A DNA stretch of 64,000 nucleotides from Cudoniella acicularis. Taxonomy: Eukaryota > Ascomycota > Leotiomycetes > Helotiales > Helotiaceae. Shown here one piece after another: positions 30,821 to 40,842 of the stretch. Under the pieces are notes generated by a model. The model was given only the letters and a program-made list of their open reading frames with translations. It had not been told where the DNA came from and did not search any database. Within the stretch, counting starts at the first letter, position 1, and the number at the start of each line of letters is the position of its first letter. The stretch lies in the NCBI GenBank assembly GCA_013054445.1, contig JAAMPI010000038.1, forward strand, positions 1 through 64,000. Direction: 5' to 3'. A program made the position numbers and the translations under genes.

Positions 30821-32709
30821 CTAGCTCTCAAGTTTTTTCCATATCGGAAGAAGATGTACCTGGACTCCGTTAGCTATGCTTTGTACAAAAAAAGGTACCG
30901 GAAACGGCACGTACGGGAAAGGCAGCATGGCCAAAGTCAAGAAAGCAATCAATGACAACGCCCATTGGTAGCCGAGATTATCAAGCACTAAGACCCAGTC
31001 AGCATAGCTCTATTCTCCCCGGTTGGTCGGTAGGAAGAGCCTACTTTGGACTGTAAACAGTGGGAAGGCGGCTGCAAAAAGACAGCGTGTAGTCGTGTTG
31101 ACGGCCATAGCACTGGCTGCATATTTGGGATATGCAGCCATCAAAAACGTCCACAAGCCCTGGAACACGAAGAAAAGTCTGCTTGCCACCATAAATGTCA
31201 GGAGGTTCTACAACAGTGTCATTGGGAAAGAAGAAAAGACATCATACCCAGTACTGAAGAATATAGTTGCTATGATAGGCACAATCCAATGAACAGACGG
31301 ATAAGTCGTCCACGCAAACCAAAACAACGACACAGTGACCATGGCCGATCCTGCCATCGCAGGCGGTAGTCTCAACTCGGGTTCAGGCTTATACTCGGCC
31401 CCATGCTTCGCCTTCATTTTACTAATGAGCCCCATCCAATTCTTGTGCCAGTACGGATTGAACAAGCATGCAATCACGTTACCTATCAAGAGACCTAGGA
31501 ACGTGAGACCAATTTGCCAGAGATTAAAATCGTGGTTGTTGGCGAACACTAGTGGGAAAGCACCGAAGAAGAGGTAGAGGATTCCTTGAAGGAGAGACGT
31601 GTAGGTGCTGAGAGCCAGGATCATGGGGTCGAGGAATAGAAGTTGGAATGGGACGTAGAGAGACGTGACGAGAGCTTGGGAGAGGGATTTTGAAGCGCGA
31701 GCTGCATCGGAGGCGGAGTAGTACTCATTATTTGTGCTTTTGCGGAGGGCTGCCGCCTTTTTGCTGAGAAGGATAGGGTGGTATGTCTCTGGTACGAGGA
31801 GGATGCATACGAGCATGACTCCTGTCCAGATGAGGAGAACATAGAAGGACCAGCGCCTAAGTCGTCGGGTTAGCAGATGTGAGTAGATGAGCAGCGTTAA
31901 AGGTGGTGGTGGATTTACCAATTGGTGAAGGAATTGATGAAGCCGCCGATGAGAGGTCCTGCGACTGGTCCAATGAAGGCAGTACCAGTGAAGATGGTCA
32001 TTGGTAGCAGTAGTTGCTGAGGGATGAACAAGTCCACTATAGTGCCACCAGCGACGGCGAGAAATGCACTTCCCGATAGACCATTGAGAAATCGTGCGAC
32101 CAAGAGCGTCTGGATATTTTGCGCGACGGCGCATGGAATTAGCCAGATCAAGAAGAATATTATCGAGGTTATGTATATTGGCCTCCGTCCATAGAACTGA
32201 CTTTTGAGTCAGCAAGTGAGGAATGGTGAAGCAAGCAGCAGCGAAAGACGGGTAAGCATACCTCTGAAAAAGGGCTAAAAAGCAGAGGTCCAAGGGCCGT
32301 ACCAAGGACGTAAAGCGACAGTCCAAGGTTTGCGATTTCTTGAGAGCATCCAAAACGTCTGATGATTTGTTCATAGCACGCGGTGTACAGAGACGAGGTA
32401 GCAGTTCTGTATAGGTATATTCTGCCGTCAGCAGTCGGCTTAAAAGAGGCAGACTTGCTATGTTAGGGTAGGTACTCACACCAAGAGGGAACCTATAGCT
32501 ACCACAGCTACGTAAAACCACTTCCTCGCTGCTGAAAAGGTGCGAGGATCCAGAGGATCATTATCACCATCCCATCCCACCAGAAACGATTGACCAGTTT
32601 CCTGTTGCTGCTTCTCCTCGTCGCGGATAATGTTTGGTGGGCTTGTATTAGTGTCCGACGATTCAGACTCAGCAACCTTTAGGCCTCGTTCGTTTCCGTC
32701 ACTCGACAT
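30821..32709 (-). CDS. MFS transporter, DHA1 drug/polyamine type, six exons
   Basis: Exons 32709..32480, 32406..32262, 32196..31919, 31856..31248, 31178..31045 and 30987..30821 join in frame to about 520 aa. All five introns have GT..AG ends, several with clear CTGAC branches. After a hydrophilic N-terminus (about 60 residues, DGDNDPLDPRTFS before TM1) come 12 predicted membrane spans. The DHA1 signature appears as LGPLLFSPFSE plus FYGRRPIYI across a splice site, and motif GPLIGGFI. The late DHA1 motif YPKYAASAMA is in exon 5. The C-terminus PFPYVPFPVPF... differs from the usual end and may have shifted. It is a plasma-membrane exporter of toxic or self-made compounds. Convergent with the O-methyltransferase, so likely part of the same old cluster. 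Confidence 0.88.
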
Positions 32710-33546
32710 TGTATGGAGGAGTTGAACAAAGGATGTCTTGACTCTTGTAAATGAGTAGGCACTGCTCGTCACAACGAAGTATTTATACCTATGTAGTAGG
32801 TATTTCCATGGCGAAGAATTAATTTCATAGAGGAGATGGTGTGCAAATCGTTTAACGGAGATACAATCAATGTCCACCGTAATTTTTTTTGGTCCGCCTC
32901 CGTGTTGTGTTGATCTTTACCTCTGATTTGACCGCAAACAACAAACGTTCCCCGTGCTGACAAAACCTGGCTGTTCGTCCGCCGCTCACGTGATTACATT
33001 CGCTCGAAATTCGACCTTCCTCCGAATTTTCTCACATTTTCTCGGCAATTGTTTATTAATATAACACCACGAACCAGAGATCAAACAATGGGTACGATTA
33101 AAAGGGCGCCACTTCGCTAATGAGCCTAATCGCGGTAGTCTATGCCCACAGGCTTCATCGCCATCAGATTCTAAAAATTAGGTATTAAAGAAGTATTTAA
33201 TTAGGAATTGACCACCTATAACGCTCTATTAGAACATGAACCCAATACTTCTGCTTTAGAATCAACTGATTAATGCATTCTTGTAGTATTCTATCCCATG
33301 AGCTTTTTGCTGTTCGCCAAGGCTCACTGGCGTCGCCTCTGGCTCCTGGGAGCCTATTAGCTCACGACGCTTCAAAGCTCGCCCTATGGGGCAGTAGACC
33401 ACGTGTTATGAGTTCGTAGGCTTAACTACTAGACCTTGGTGTAGCTCTTTTCTTAATATAATATTATTAATATATAAATTTCTTTTATTTATAAAACTTT
33501 ATATTAATATAGTCTTATCTTATTAGGATTTATATAAAGTTTTTAA
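32710..33546. other. MFS promoter and AT-rich relic
   Basis: The left part is the promoter of the minus-strand transporter. From about 33440 to 33545 the sequence is nearly all A and T, next to the LTR element. No gene seen. Confidence 0.45.
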
Positions 33547-33712
33547 TGTAGAGGGACGGGAGGCCTCTAAAATAGACACTCAAAAACCGATGACTGAAAG
33601 ACTCGAATCTCTAAGAAGGATCGTTGTTGTTCCCTAAGAAGGAGAGACGGAGAGACCTTATATACATGAATATAGTCACGTGCTACGGCACGTGACACAG
33701 AACCCCACTACA
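33547..33712 (-). repeat. LTR (3' LTR in element orientation)
   Basis: Matches 34929..35091 with few substitutions and small indels near 33580 and 33620. It contains a 22-nt palindrome at 33675..33696 with 9-bp arms (GTCACGTGC) around a 4-nt loop, holding two CACGTG E-boxes. Confidence 0.88.
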
Positions 33713-33825
33713 TACGACCCCTTTCTCTTAGTGCTCGTCCCCTGAGCACTCTTTACAACTCAGCTAAATCAAAACTCAAAACTTAAAACTCAGACTAAGA
33801 CTAAGACTAAGAACAAGACCTTAAA

Positions 33826-34734
33826 TCAGTGCCTAAAGACGACAGGATTCCGGGCTCTCTTCTCAACTACTTCGTCCCACTCAGTGCCATCCGTACGGGC
33901 TTTCACCTGCTCTCCCTGGCTTATCGTCGAATCCCAGAAGGGCAGGGCAGTCACGTAGCCATTCCTCTTCGGGCCCAGGCAAAGCTCTCCTCGGTCGTTC
34001 AGGTGGCATGTGCCGACTTCCAGGTGGTGTAGGAACCAGGGGCACTTGTTCCGATGCCGGTGCTGTATACTGTCCTCATGCTTATTGTGACAGTAGAAGC
34101 ACCCCTTGACGATCGATACTAACTGGACGAAGGGTGGGCCAGTAGAAGGAAGGTTCGTAGAAGGGTTCGAAGACAAGGGACCCGTAGAAGGCCTCGAGGG
34201 CTGACGTCGCTGTGGGGGCACGTACGGCGAAGATGGCGGCGAAGGTGAATCCGGCGAATAAGCTTGCTGGCGCGCATACTGCCTTATTTGTTGTCGTACA
34301 CGTTCTACGTACTCTCGTGCTTCTTGGCCCTTAAGAACAGGGGTCGAAGGCGGGGAAGACGAAGGCTCGGAAGGCAAAGGCGACTCGACAGTCGGGACGA
34401 TTCGTATCGGATTAATCGATAATCTCGGCAGAGGCCGAGAAGGCTTCGGAACAGGTCGTGTAGAAGGCTTCTGAACGGGGGTCGCTGGAATAGGGGTTGC
34501 TGAGGGGGCCGGTGGCGCTATGACTTCCTGAGCCGGGCTCAACAAGTCGATATCCCTAACCAAGTGCCTCAAGGATCGAGCAGCCAATAGGAGGACGAAG
34601 AAGAAAAGCAACAGGACTTCGGAAAGAGCCTCACTTGCTCGGTCCCGGACAAGGTTCCACCGTGCCGTATTCGTAATATCGGGTCGTTGGGACGTGGCTT
34701 GAGGAACCGAGATTTGATCTTTTGCCCCGTGCAT
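33826..34734 (-). CDS. Gag-like protein of the LTR element, 302 aa
   Basis: A single ORF inside the element. Residues 30-60 hold a hydrophobic helix (ALSEVLLLFFFVLLLAA), then a long Pro/Ser-rich segment (about 75-210). Near residue 215 a Cys/His cluster follows (GCFYCHNKHEDS, HRNKCPWFLHHLEVG, ELCLG), like the zinc-binding knuckle of Gag proteins found in small fungal retrotransposons. It would form the particle and bind element RNA. The frame is intact, so insertion may be recent. No pol region follows. Confidence 0.7.
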   Translation of the reverse strand: MHGAKDQISVPQATSQRPDITNTARWNLVRDRASEALSEVLLLFFFVLLLAARSLRHLVRDIDLLSPAQEVIAPPAPSATPIPATPVQKPSTRPVPKPSRPLPRLSINPIRIVPTVESPLPSEPSSSPPSTPVLKGQEAREYVERVRQQIRQYARQQAYSPDSPSPPSSPYVPPQRRQPSRPSTGPLSSNPSTNLPSTGPPFVQLVSIVKGCFYCHNKHEDSIQHRHRNKCPWFLHHLEVGTCHLNDRGELCLGPKRNGYVTALPFWDSTISQGEQVKARTDGTEWDEVVEKRARNPVVFRH

Positions 34735-34908
34735 TTTCAGGGTCTTCTCGATCGCCCACTTGATCGTTCGGTCGGGTCGTCGTCTGGATAGAATCGAAGG
34801 AAGGAAAGGTCGAAGGACGGAAGGTCGATAAAAGGAAGGAAGGACTGTCGATAACTTGACTGCGAATCTAAAAGACTATAAGGATGTGAAGCTTGGCTTC
34901 GTTTACCG

Positions 34909-34926
34909 TCCCTGCGTAGGTCACCA
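34909..34926 (-). other. Primer binding site
   Basis: On the minus strand TGGTGACCTACGCAGGG begins right after the 5' LTR (past one undetermined base). It starts with TGG, the complement of the CCA tail of a tRNA, as expected for minus-strand DNA priming. Confidence 0.6.
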
Positions 34927-34928
34927 AN

Positions 34929-35091
34929 TGTAGAGGGACGGGAGGCCTCTAAAATAGACTCTTAAACTGATGACTGAAAGACTCGAATCTCTAGGAAGGA
35001 TGGTTGTTGTTCCTCTCTAGGAGAGGGGGAGAGACCTTATATACATGAATATAGTCACGTGCTACGGCACGTGACACAGAACCCCACTACA
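34929..35091 (-). repeat. LTR (5' LTR in element orientation)
   Basis: Partner of 33547..33712. It carries the same 22-nt CACGTG palindrome at 35054..35075. Confidence 0.88.
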
Positions 35092-35716
35092 CTACAAAGG
35101 AAAACTATATGGCTATATAGGTGTGGTGGATCTATGGGATCACGGGGCCCCTGGATCCTTTGGATCCAGAACTGATCCTCAGGATCCTGTCACATGATAA
35201 ATCACGTGGGTCATGACACCTCTGTTGGCATTCTCCAAGGTGTCGCGGCGGTCGAGTCCTGGCCACCGCAGTTCCAGAACGACAAATTGGTATCAGTTGA
35301 CGCCTCTAACCCAAGATATATAATAACAACCTTAACACCAGTTATATTTGCATTCAGATAGCGTATTCGTATGAAATTGAATATTGTACAGGGAGTTGTA
35401 GGAGAGAAACTGGCTGGACCTGCTCAGAATTTAGCGAGTGGTTATGTAATCCCTAGGTAACACGAGTTGTGTGTCTCTGATTTTAGATTTCAGAAAAGAG
35501 ATCCCAAACTTTTCCCAAAGGAGCTTATTACCAGTGCCAGCACCTCCTACTGTAGGCTTTCCCTCGTTTGTGGCCTGAGGCATTATTCCACTCGGCTACA
35601 CACCGACACACACATCCGCGCATGATTTCATTTTCAGTCTTCACTTGCTTGATCATCTCATTAACGATCAGAGCTGTATAGTAATCTTGCAGCTCTACCC
35701 ATTTACAGTCAGCAGT
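35092..35716. other. Relic of a second LTR element and LaeA-like promoter
   Basis: At 35283..35297 AAATTGGTATCAGTTG resembles the iMet-tRNA primer site seen after many LTRs, and the 190 bp before it contain palindromic GGATCC repeats. It may be the end of an old LTR. The right part is the promoter of the methyltransferase at 35717. Confidence 0.3.
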
Positions 35717-37222
35717 ATGGATTCTAAGGTTGCCAAGCATGGGATTACCAACAGCGAAATCTTGCCGCAGCATACAGATGTGGTTCGGCCAGATAACGAG
35801 GAAGGAGTGGATCATCCCACATCCAAAAGAGACCCCACTATAGTTGACGAGAAGGCAGCCGACGCAGTGCAACAACTATCTGGCTTGTCAGATGACACTG
35901 GATTACAAGATAGCGAATCTGACGGCCTGGAAGTGAGTCTTAAGTATTTGATAAGGCTGTTGCCACTAATAAACTCGGAAGGTTGACAGTAGTCGGGACA
36001 CCGATTCAGCAATTGGGACTGTGGATATGGAGTAGTCTCGTGTCAAGACGTTTCCTTTGCACTACTAATCAATTGGTAGCTCATCGGCAGCTTCGCTACG
36101 ATCAAGTCTTTATGACTACATCGAGGAGAATGGAAGGAGGTATCACAGATTCAAGGCCGGCAGTAAATATTGCACGCACGTAGTAGAATAAATGCTGACC
36201 TTTATAGCATACATGCTGCCTAATGACGAGGTCTAGTTGACCTAAGTGAACGTTATCAGAGAATTATAGCTAACAAGCCGTGAATACAGACTGAACAAGA
36301 TAGATTGGACCTTCAACACCATCTGTTTTTATTGACTCTAAGAGGCAAATTGCATCTCGCTCCAATTGAGAACATGCAATTGCACAATGTCATGGACATC
36401 GCGACAGGGACGGGAATCTGGGCCACTGACTTTGGTATAATAACTTTTTTCCTCTTTTTTTCCTCTCTAACCCAAGTCATTTAGCTAGTGCTTTCCCATC
36501 TGCGAACGTCCTCGGCACCGACCTAAGCCCTATCCAACCTGAGTAGTGAGTTCTCCTTCTATCATTAATTCTTTGCTACTAACTCTCAGCAGCGTTCCTC
36601 CTAACTGCCACTTCGAAATCGATGATGCAGAAGATGAATGGTCCTTTTCATACAAATTCGACTACATCCATGGCCGTATGCTAGCCTCGTGCTTTAAATC
36701 GCATGTGGCCGTCTTCCAATCCGCCTTCAACGCCCTTCGACCTAACGGCTGGCTCGAGATCCAAGACATCGCGATACCATCCCGCTGTATCGATGACTCA
36801 ATGTTCGGCACGGCATTTGAGAGATGGATAGATCTCATCAAGGAAGGATGTGCAGCACTTGGCAGGGATTTCGGAAGAGTCCCGCAATACAAACAATATT
36901 TGCAGGAAATTGGGTTCGTGGATGTGGTTGAGAAGCAGTTGTCTTGGCCAATTGGTACCTGGGCGAAAACCCAGCGAATGAAGATGCTAGGTGCTTGGTG
37001 CAAAGAGAATGTGCTATCAGGGCTTCAGGGTTGGACTATGGCTGTACTAACGAGAGGTTTGGGAATGATGCCGGCGGAGGTTGAGTTGCTATTGATGGAG
37101 GTGAGAAATGATATTAACTCAAATGCTCTCCACGCTTATGCTCCAATGTGAGTATTTCTATCTGACTTTTAGTTCCATTATTAATACCTTCTAGTTATAT
37201 TGTATATGGCAGGAAGCCATAA
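35717..37222 (+). CDS. LaeA-like SAM-dependent methyltransferase, eight exons
   Basis: Exons 35717..35932, 35982..36031, 36080..36162, 36208..36230, 36290..36434, 36485..36545, 36593..37147 and 37195..37222 splice to 386 aa with every phase matching. Introns are 45-59 bp with clear branch points (ACTAAT, CTGAC, CTAAC). The acidic N-terminus leads to the family mark SLYDYIEENGRRYHRF, then YMLPNDE, EQDRLDLQHHLF, SAM motif I VMDIATGTGIWATDF (usual form DIGTGTGIW), ANVLGTDLSPIQP, FDYIHGRML and GWLEIQD, and ends HAYAPIYIVYGRKP. Relatives of LaeA act on secondary metabolism or methylate small molecules in clusters; most copies are not LaeA itself. It is intact within a TE-rich area. Confidence 0.92.
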
Positions 37223-37904
37223 TAGCAGATAGATATTTAACCCCCTAATAACAGATAAGTTGATTAAAATGACAGAAAGGGAGAAATCTGATGTTATTAC
37301 AAGTCGTACTGCACGCAGGCTAGGCAGAGTTTTGTTGTATATCGCACTTTTTGATCAGACAATTGATGAGGCGAGCATCAAGTAATTGTTATAGTCAGAT
37401 GATTGTTATAGTCAGGTGTAAGTGGAGAGGAGGATTTTATGATGTGTAACAAAAAAATCTCCCTAATCTCACGTGATGCGTGGTAAAGGTGACTGTGAAC
37501 CTCGGATGCGAACGTGGTGCTCGTCTCTCTTAATTTACTATAGTAGAAGCGCATGAGAAGTCATGACTGATCGTGAGGAGCATCTACTCTCACCCACAAC
37601 ACCTACAATCGGAGTGCAGTACTGGTGTACTCCTACACGCGATGCGCCGAGGTGAAATCACGTGATTGATTTTCCACCTGTTATTTTGTTGAAGTGTGTG
37701 CCTGGNAGCCTNAGGCTACTATAGCACCNANCACGTGCTTTAGGGCACGTCTCACTTGTAGTCTAGAGATGTGGCCCGACGACCTGATCTTAGATTCTNT
37801 ACAGTTGATAATATACTTGATTTACCCTAATTAAGCCCTCCGGACGATCCCTGTGTTGCTATTGCTTGTATTGATGATACNACTNATCNNACNAGCTNGA
37901 GTCG
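37223..37904. other. Intergenic with undetermined bases
   Basis: Holds CACGTG-containing stretches near 37730-37750 and undetermined bases at 37706, 37712, 37729, 37731, 37799 and several from 37881 to 37913. This looks like collapsed repeat sequence. No gene supported. Confidence 0.5.
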
Positions 37905-38420
37905 ACCAAATCNAATACTTGGGTTGCCGGCCAGTGGCAGCCAAAATTCCACCAACCGGTCGTTTTGTTGGACGACGGTGAACGTAGTGGCCTCGGTAGT
38001 TCCCAGAGCACGAACGATCTCGACGTGCGGATCCCGGTAATTGATGTTGTTGGTTGGGGTCAGGATACGTGGAACAGAACTCTAAGTGTGTCTTCCACTT
38101 CAGTCCTCTACAGCGAGGCGGCGTGTACGGTTGAAGCATCTCGCGTAATCCTAAGGCCGACTTTGGCCCCCTGCGGATAACCCAATGCAGTTGAGGAGAT
38201 ATGTTTGATCTGCAGAGGTCAGGTTTTTTCTGGGTGCGGGGTGAGAGGTCAGCTTGGTGGCCAACGCCATTGTGAGACAATCTCTACTCAATTTCACTAG
38301 GTGCAGTCTCTCTCCGTTACAACGCGACCATGGAGGCGGAATTGCTGTCTAGCCTTCAGCTATGCCGGCAACTTCCACTGTGGTCAGCAGTAACGCCGTG
38401 ATGGCTAGTCGGCCGAGCAT
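37905..38420 (-). pseudogene. Secreted protein gene destroyed by stop codons
   Basis: From the ATG at 38420 one frame gives a signal peptide (MLGRLAITALLLTTVEVAG) and then about 150 codons of protein-like text, for example DCLTMALATKLTSHP, LTSADQTYLLNCIGLSAGG, YRDPHVEIVRALGTTEAT and NDRLVEFWLPLAG. The same frame is interrupted by three TAG and one TGA without any frameshift. TAG arises from CAG by C-to-T, so this fits RIP. The 3' part runs into undetermined bases and a TE-like area. The family is unknown to me. Confidence 0.5.
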
Positions 38421-39684
38421 TGTGCCGCTTCTATGGCTTGCTATGATTTCTTTTTCCAGCCCTAATGCTGGTGCGAAATCCAGTCAAGACGTATCGCCGA
38501 GATCCGAGACACAGCACAGTTCAGCTGCAGACCTGATTGGCCCCTGACATGAAGAAACCTGACTAATCGAGGGTCCGGGCACCCATCATCTCTTGTGCTT
38601 CTTGGCGGAGATTGAAGGCAACTTTACAGCGCAACTCTTGTACCACGTGGGTCTCCACGTACAGAAAATTGATTGGCTCCTGTCACCGACTCGAGCCGCG
38701 CCATACGCCCTGCATTGTTGATCAAACATATGTTTGACCTTTTTGGGGAGATTGACAGAGAATACGGGTAGCTGGCTGAAAGCTATGCTGCATTCGTCCC
38801 GTGTTTAAATGTATCCATGTACACCAGGGGCAGATACCTACTGTAAGTATCAAGAACTTCGAATGTGAATGAAGCTGGCAGAGGCCGACGGCGAGTCAGC
38901 GGAGGCGGTAAGACAACGATAACTAACTATCAGGCTCCATACGCCAAATGCTTGCTGATCTGGTATCATTGCAGCAATTATCTCCAGCATGCGTGTCTTG
39001 TCTCGCAGGCTAGCCAGTTGAACGGTCATATTTGTCGGACAGCATGCTAAGGATGACATTGGACAAGTGATTGGATTCAAGAGCCTGCATTTCTGGCAAG
39101 AACTGAGCTGATGGCATGAGTGACTGGAGGACTGCGAGGGGGGTGGCAAATGCCAATAACCTTGTATTAGACGTATGTGAGGAATTTCCATCTATGTTTC
39201 CACGACGAGCGTCGTGCAATCAACATGAAAATTAGCCCGTTGGACAGGATAAGAAAACACCGTGTCATCGTGTCAAACCACTTTCTCGGCGGAAAAAAAA
39301 GTAGAGATCTATGATCAATATGTTCCAGCGCCACAACTGGGCTTCGGGAGCAGTTGGCTGGAAAAGATGAGCTGGCCGACTACAGCAAAAGGCGGTGTCG
39401 CAAGCCACATTGTGATAGTAGGAACGATCGCCATTTGTGACTTCAAGACATGTCTCTTTTTGCACGCACGTTGGCAAATTGGATGTCATATGTGCCGGAT
39501 AGAAGTGGCATAGTAAGTGTGACTTGCTTGAGTTTATCTCATCTTATGAGAAAGTCATGCATATATAGCCCTACTTAATCACTGCAGCCGTGAAAAAAAA
39601 TTCCTTCAACTCTGACAGTTTCCTATCTTACCCACATCATATTCAAGACCTCTGAACATCGACAACGCTTCCCTTTATTTCATC
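38421..39684. other. Intergenic, no supported gene
   Basis: About 1.26 kb. A plus ORF at 39262..39513 and its minus shadow are both open but unrecognised. A TATATA stretch at 39561-39567 lies about 120 bp before the next gene and may be its TATA box; a pyrimidine-rich leader precedes the ATG at 39685. Confidence 0.4.
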
Positions 39685-39945
39685 ATGAGATTCCTGCCAG
39701 TACTCCTGTTTTGTGCTTCCGTTGTGTACGCCTGCGGAGATGGCGCATACAGGTGCAATAATGCTGATGTTACCCCTGCCCAGTCGCTCGTGGTGACCGA
39801 GGAAATTTCCATCGGATTGGGCGGGGAAACCTGCTGGTGTTATCCCCGGGCCGAGTACTACTACCAACCTTCCGGTGATAACATCCAGAAATTCGAGCAG
39901 CGGTGTAAGGACCATGGCAAGAACTGGTATGCGTCGGAATGTTAA
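39685..39945 (+). CDS. Small secreted cysteine-rich protein (effector-like), 86 aa
   Basis: A single exon with a signal peptide (MRFLPVLLFCASVVYA). The mature part of about 70 residues has six cysteines: A-C-GDGAYR-C at the start, C-W-C in the middle, and two near the end (R-C-KDHG and SE-C at the last residue). It is rich in Tyr and Gly. Three disulfides are likely. I do not recognise the family. Size, secretion, Cys content and a repeat-rich, gene-poor neighbourhood fit a candidate effector; a role in plant interaction is inference only. Reading frame and start context are good. Confidence 0.72.
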   Translation: MRFLPVLLFCASVVYACGDGAYRCNNADVTPAQSLVVTEEISIGLGGETCWCYPRAEYYYQPSGDNIQKFEQRCKDHGKNWYASEC

Positions 39946-40109
39946 GCAAGGTATGACTAGATCCGAGATGATTGGGAAAGTATAGAACGTGTTTCTGACA
40001 ATTTTCAGGGCGTCCAAAGCTTGAACTGGATATCTTTATAGCGTTGCTATCGAGGAGATAGACTGGTTCCGTCGACCTTTTTGTTCTCGCAGGTTGAATC
40101 TTGGTTTCA

Positions 40110-40318
40110 TTTCTGGATTGGGAGATTGAAAGGATACAAACAGATGAATGCATCGTTGTCTCTGGGTTGGAGGACTAATAGGATACAAAAAGATGAATGT
40201 ATCATTGTCTCTGGATTGGAGGACTTAATAGGATACAAAAATATGAATGTATCATTGTCTTTGGGTTGGAGGACTAATAGGATACAAAAATATGAATGCA
40301 TCATTGTCTCTGGATTGT
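40110..40318. repeat. 49-bp minisatellite, four copies
   Basis: Units begin AGGATACAAA at 40131, 40180, 40229/40230 and 40279 and are 49-50 bp long, with a partial unit before the first. Copies differ at a few positions, mostly transitions. The period is not a multiple of three, so ORFs through it switch frame and are not real genes. It starts 165 bp after the effector-like gene. Confidence 0.9.
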
Positions 40319-40842
40319 AATCTGTGGGGCATCCTTGCTGAATCCTTCGCATCCCTCGAAGTGATTCCCCACAGCTAGTTTAAAATCAAAGCCATTCATT
40401 TTCTACCTAACTCAGGCGATGGCCAAGACGTAATATCCGTAGTGTATGAGTTCCATTTCTGCTCATCCTACTCCGTATTCAATATTGCCATAATTTCTCT
40501 CTGCATTTTTTTTCTTTTTGTTCTTTAACACTGGGGGTCAACCTTCCCTCGGACCGCCTAAATAATGATGGATATGTTCGGCGTTGACCCGTTTCATAAA
40601 GAGACATCGCAAGCCTATAATGGGCACTTCTAGCTCGATGAAATGCACTCCTGTATTCCATTATTCTATCCCTGCAACTAAGAGCAATATCTAGAGCTCC
40701 TCTACATCCTAGCATGCTCATAAAGTGGGAGATATAAAACCCGTGCCTTACATTTAGATGAATTAAGGGTAACAAAACCTACGGAGCTACAGAGTACAGA
40801 TAAAACGACCGCCTGCCCGAATCACACCAGCCCCAAATCCAA
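40319..40842. other. Intergenic, no supported gene
   Basis: About 520 bp. A 98-codon minus ORF at 40479..40775 has no domain or secretion signal. Confidence 0.45.

Larger units (their letters stand above)
33547..35091 (-). mobile_element. Non-autonomous gag-only LTR retrotransposon
   Basis: Two near-identical direct repeats of 166 and 163 bp bracket 1.2 kb. Each LTR has TG...CA ends in element orientation (TGTAGTGG...CTCTACA). Read on the minus strand, the 5' LTR (34929..35091) is followed by a tRNA-primer site, TTGGTGACCTACGCAGGG, and the 3' LTR (33547..33712) is preceded by a purine-rich tract. Inside is one gag-like ORF and no protease, reverse transcriptase or integrase, so it depends on a helper element. 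No clear target-site duplication is seen, and an undetermined base sits at 34928 on the LTR border. Confidence 0.85.

Noticed and set aside
31010..31260. MFS transporter C-terminus as a pseudogene
   Set aside because: It first looked frameshifted. A donor at 31247 (phase 2) and an acceptor at 31179, plus a second intron at 31044-30988, restore one frame.
36021..36080. In-frame TAG in exon 2 of the LaeA-like gene as a nonsense mutation
   Set aside because: A GTAGTC donor at 36032 with an ACTAAT branch and a GGTAG acceptor at 36079 removes it and fits the phase.
40081..40352. ORFs across the 49-bp minisatellite
   Set aside because: Open only because of the repeat; the period is not a multiple of three and no start context or homology is seen.
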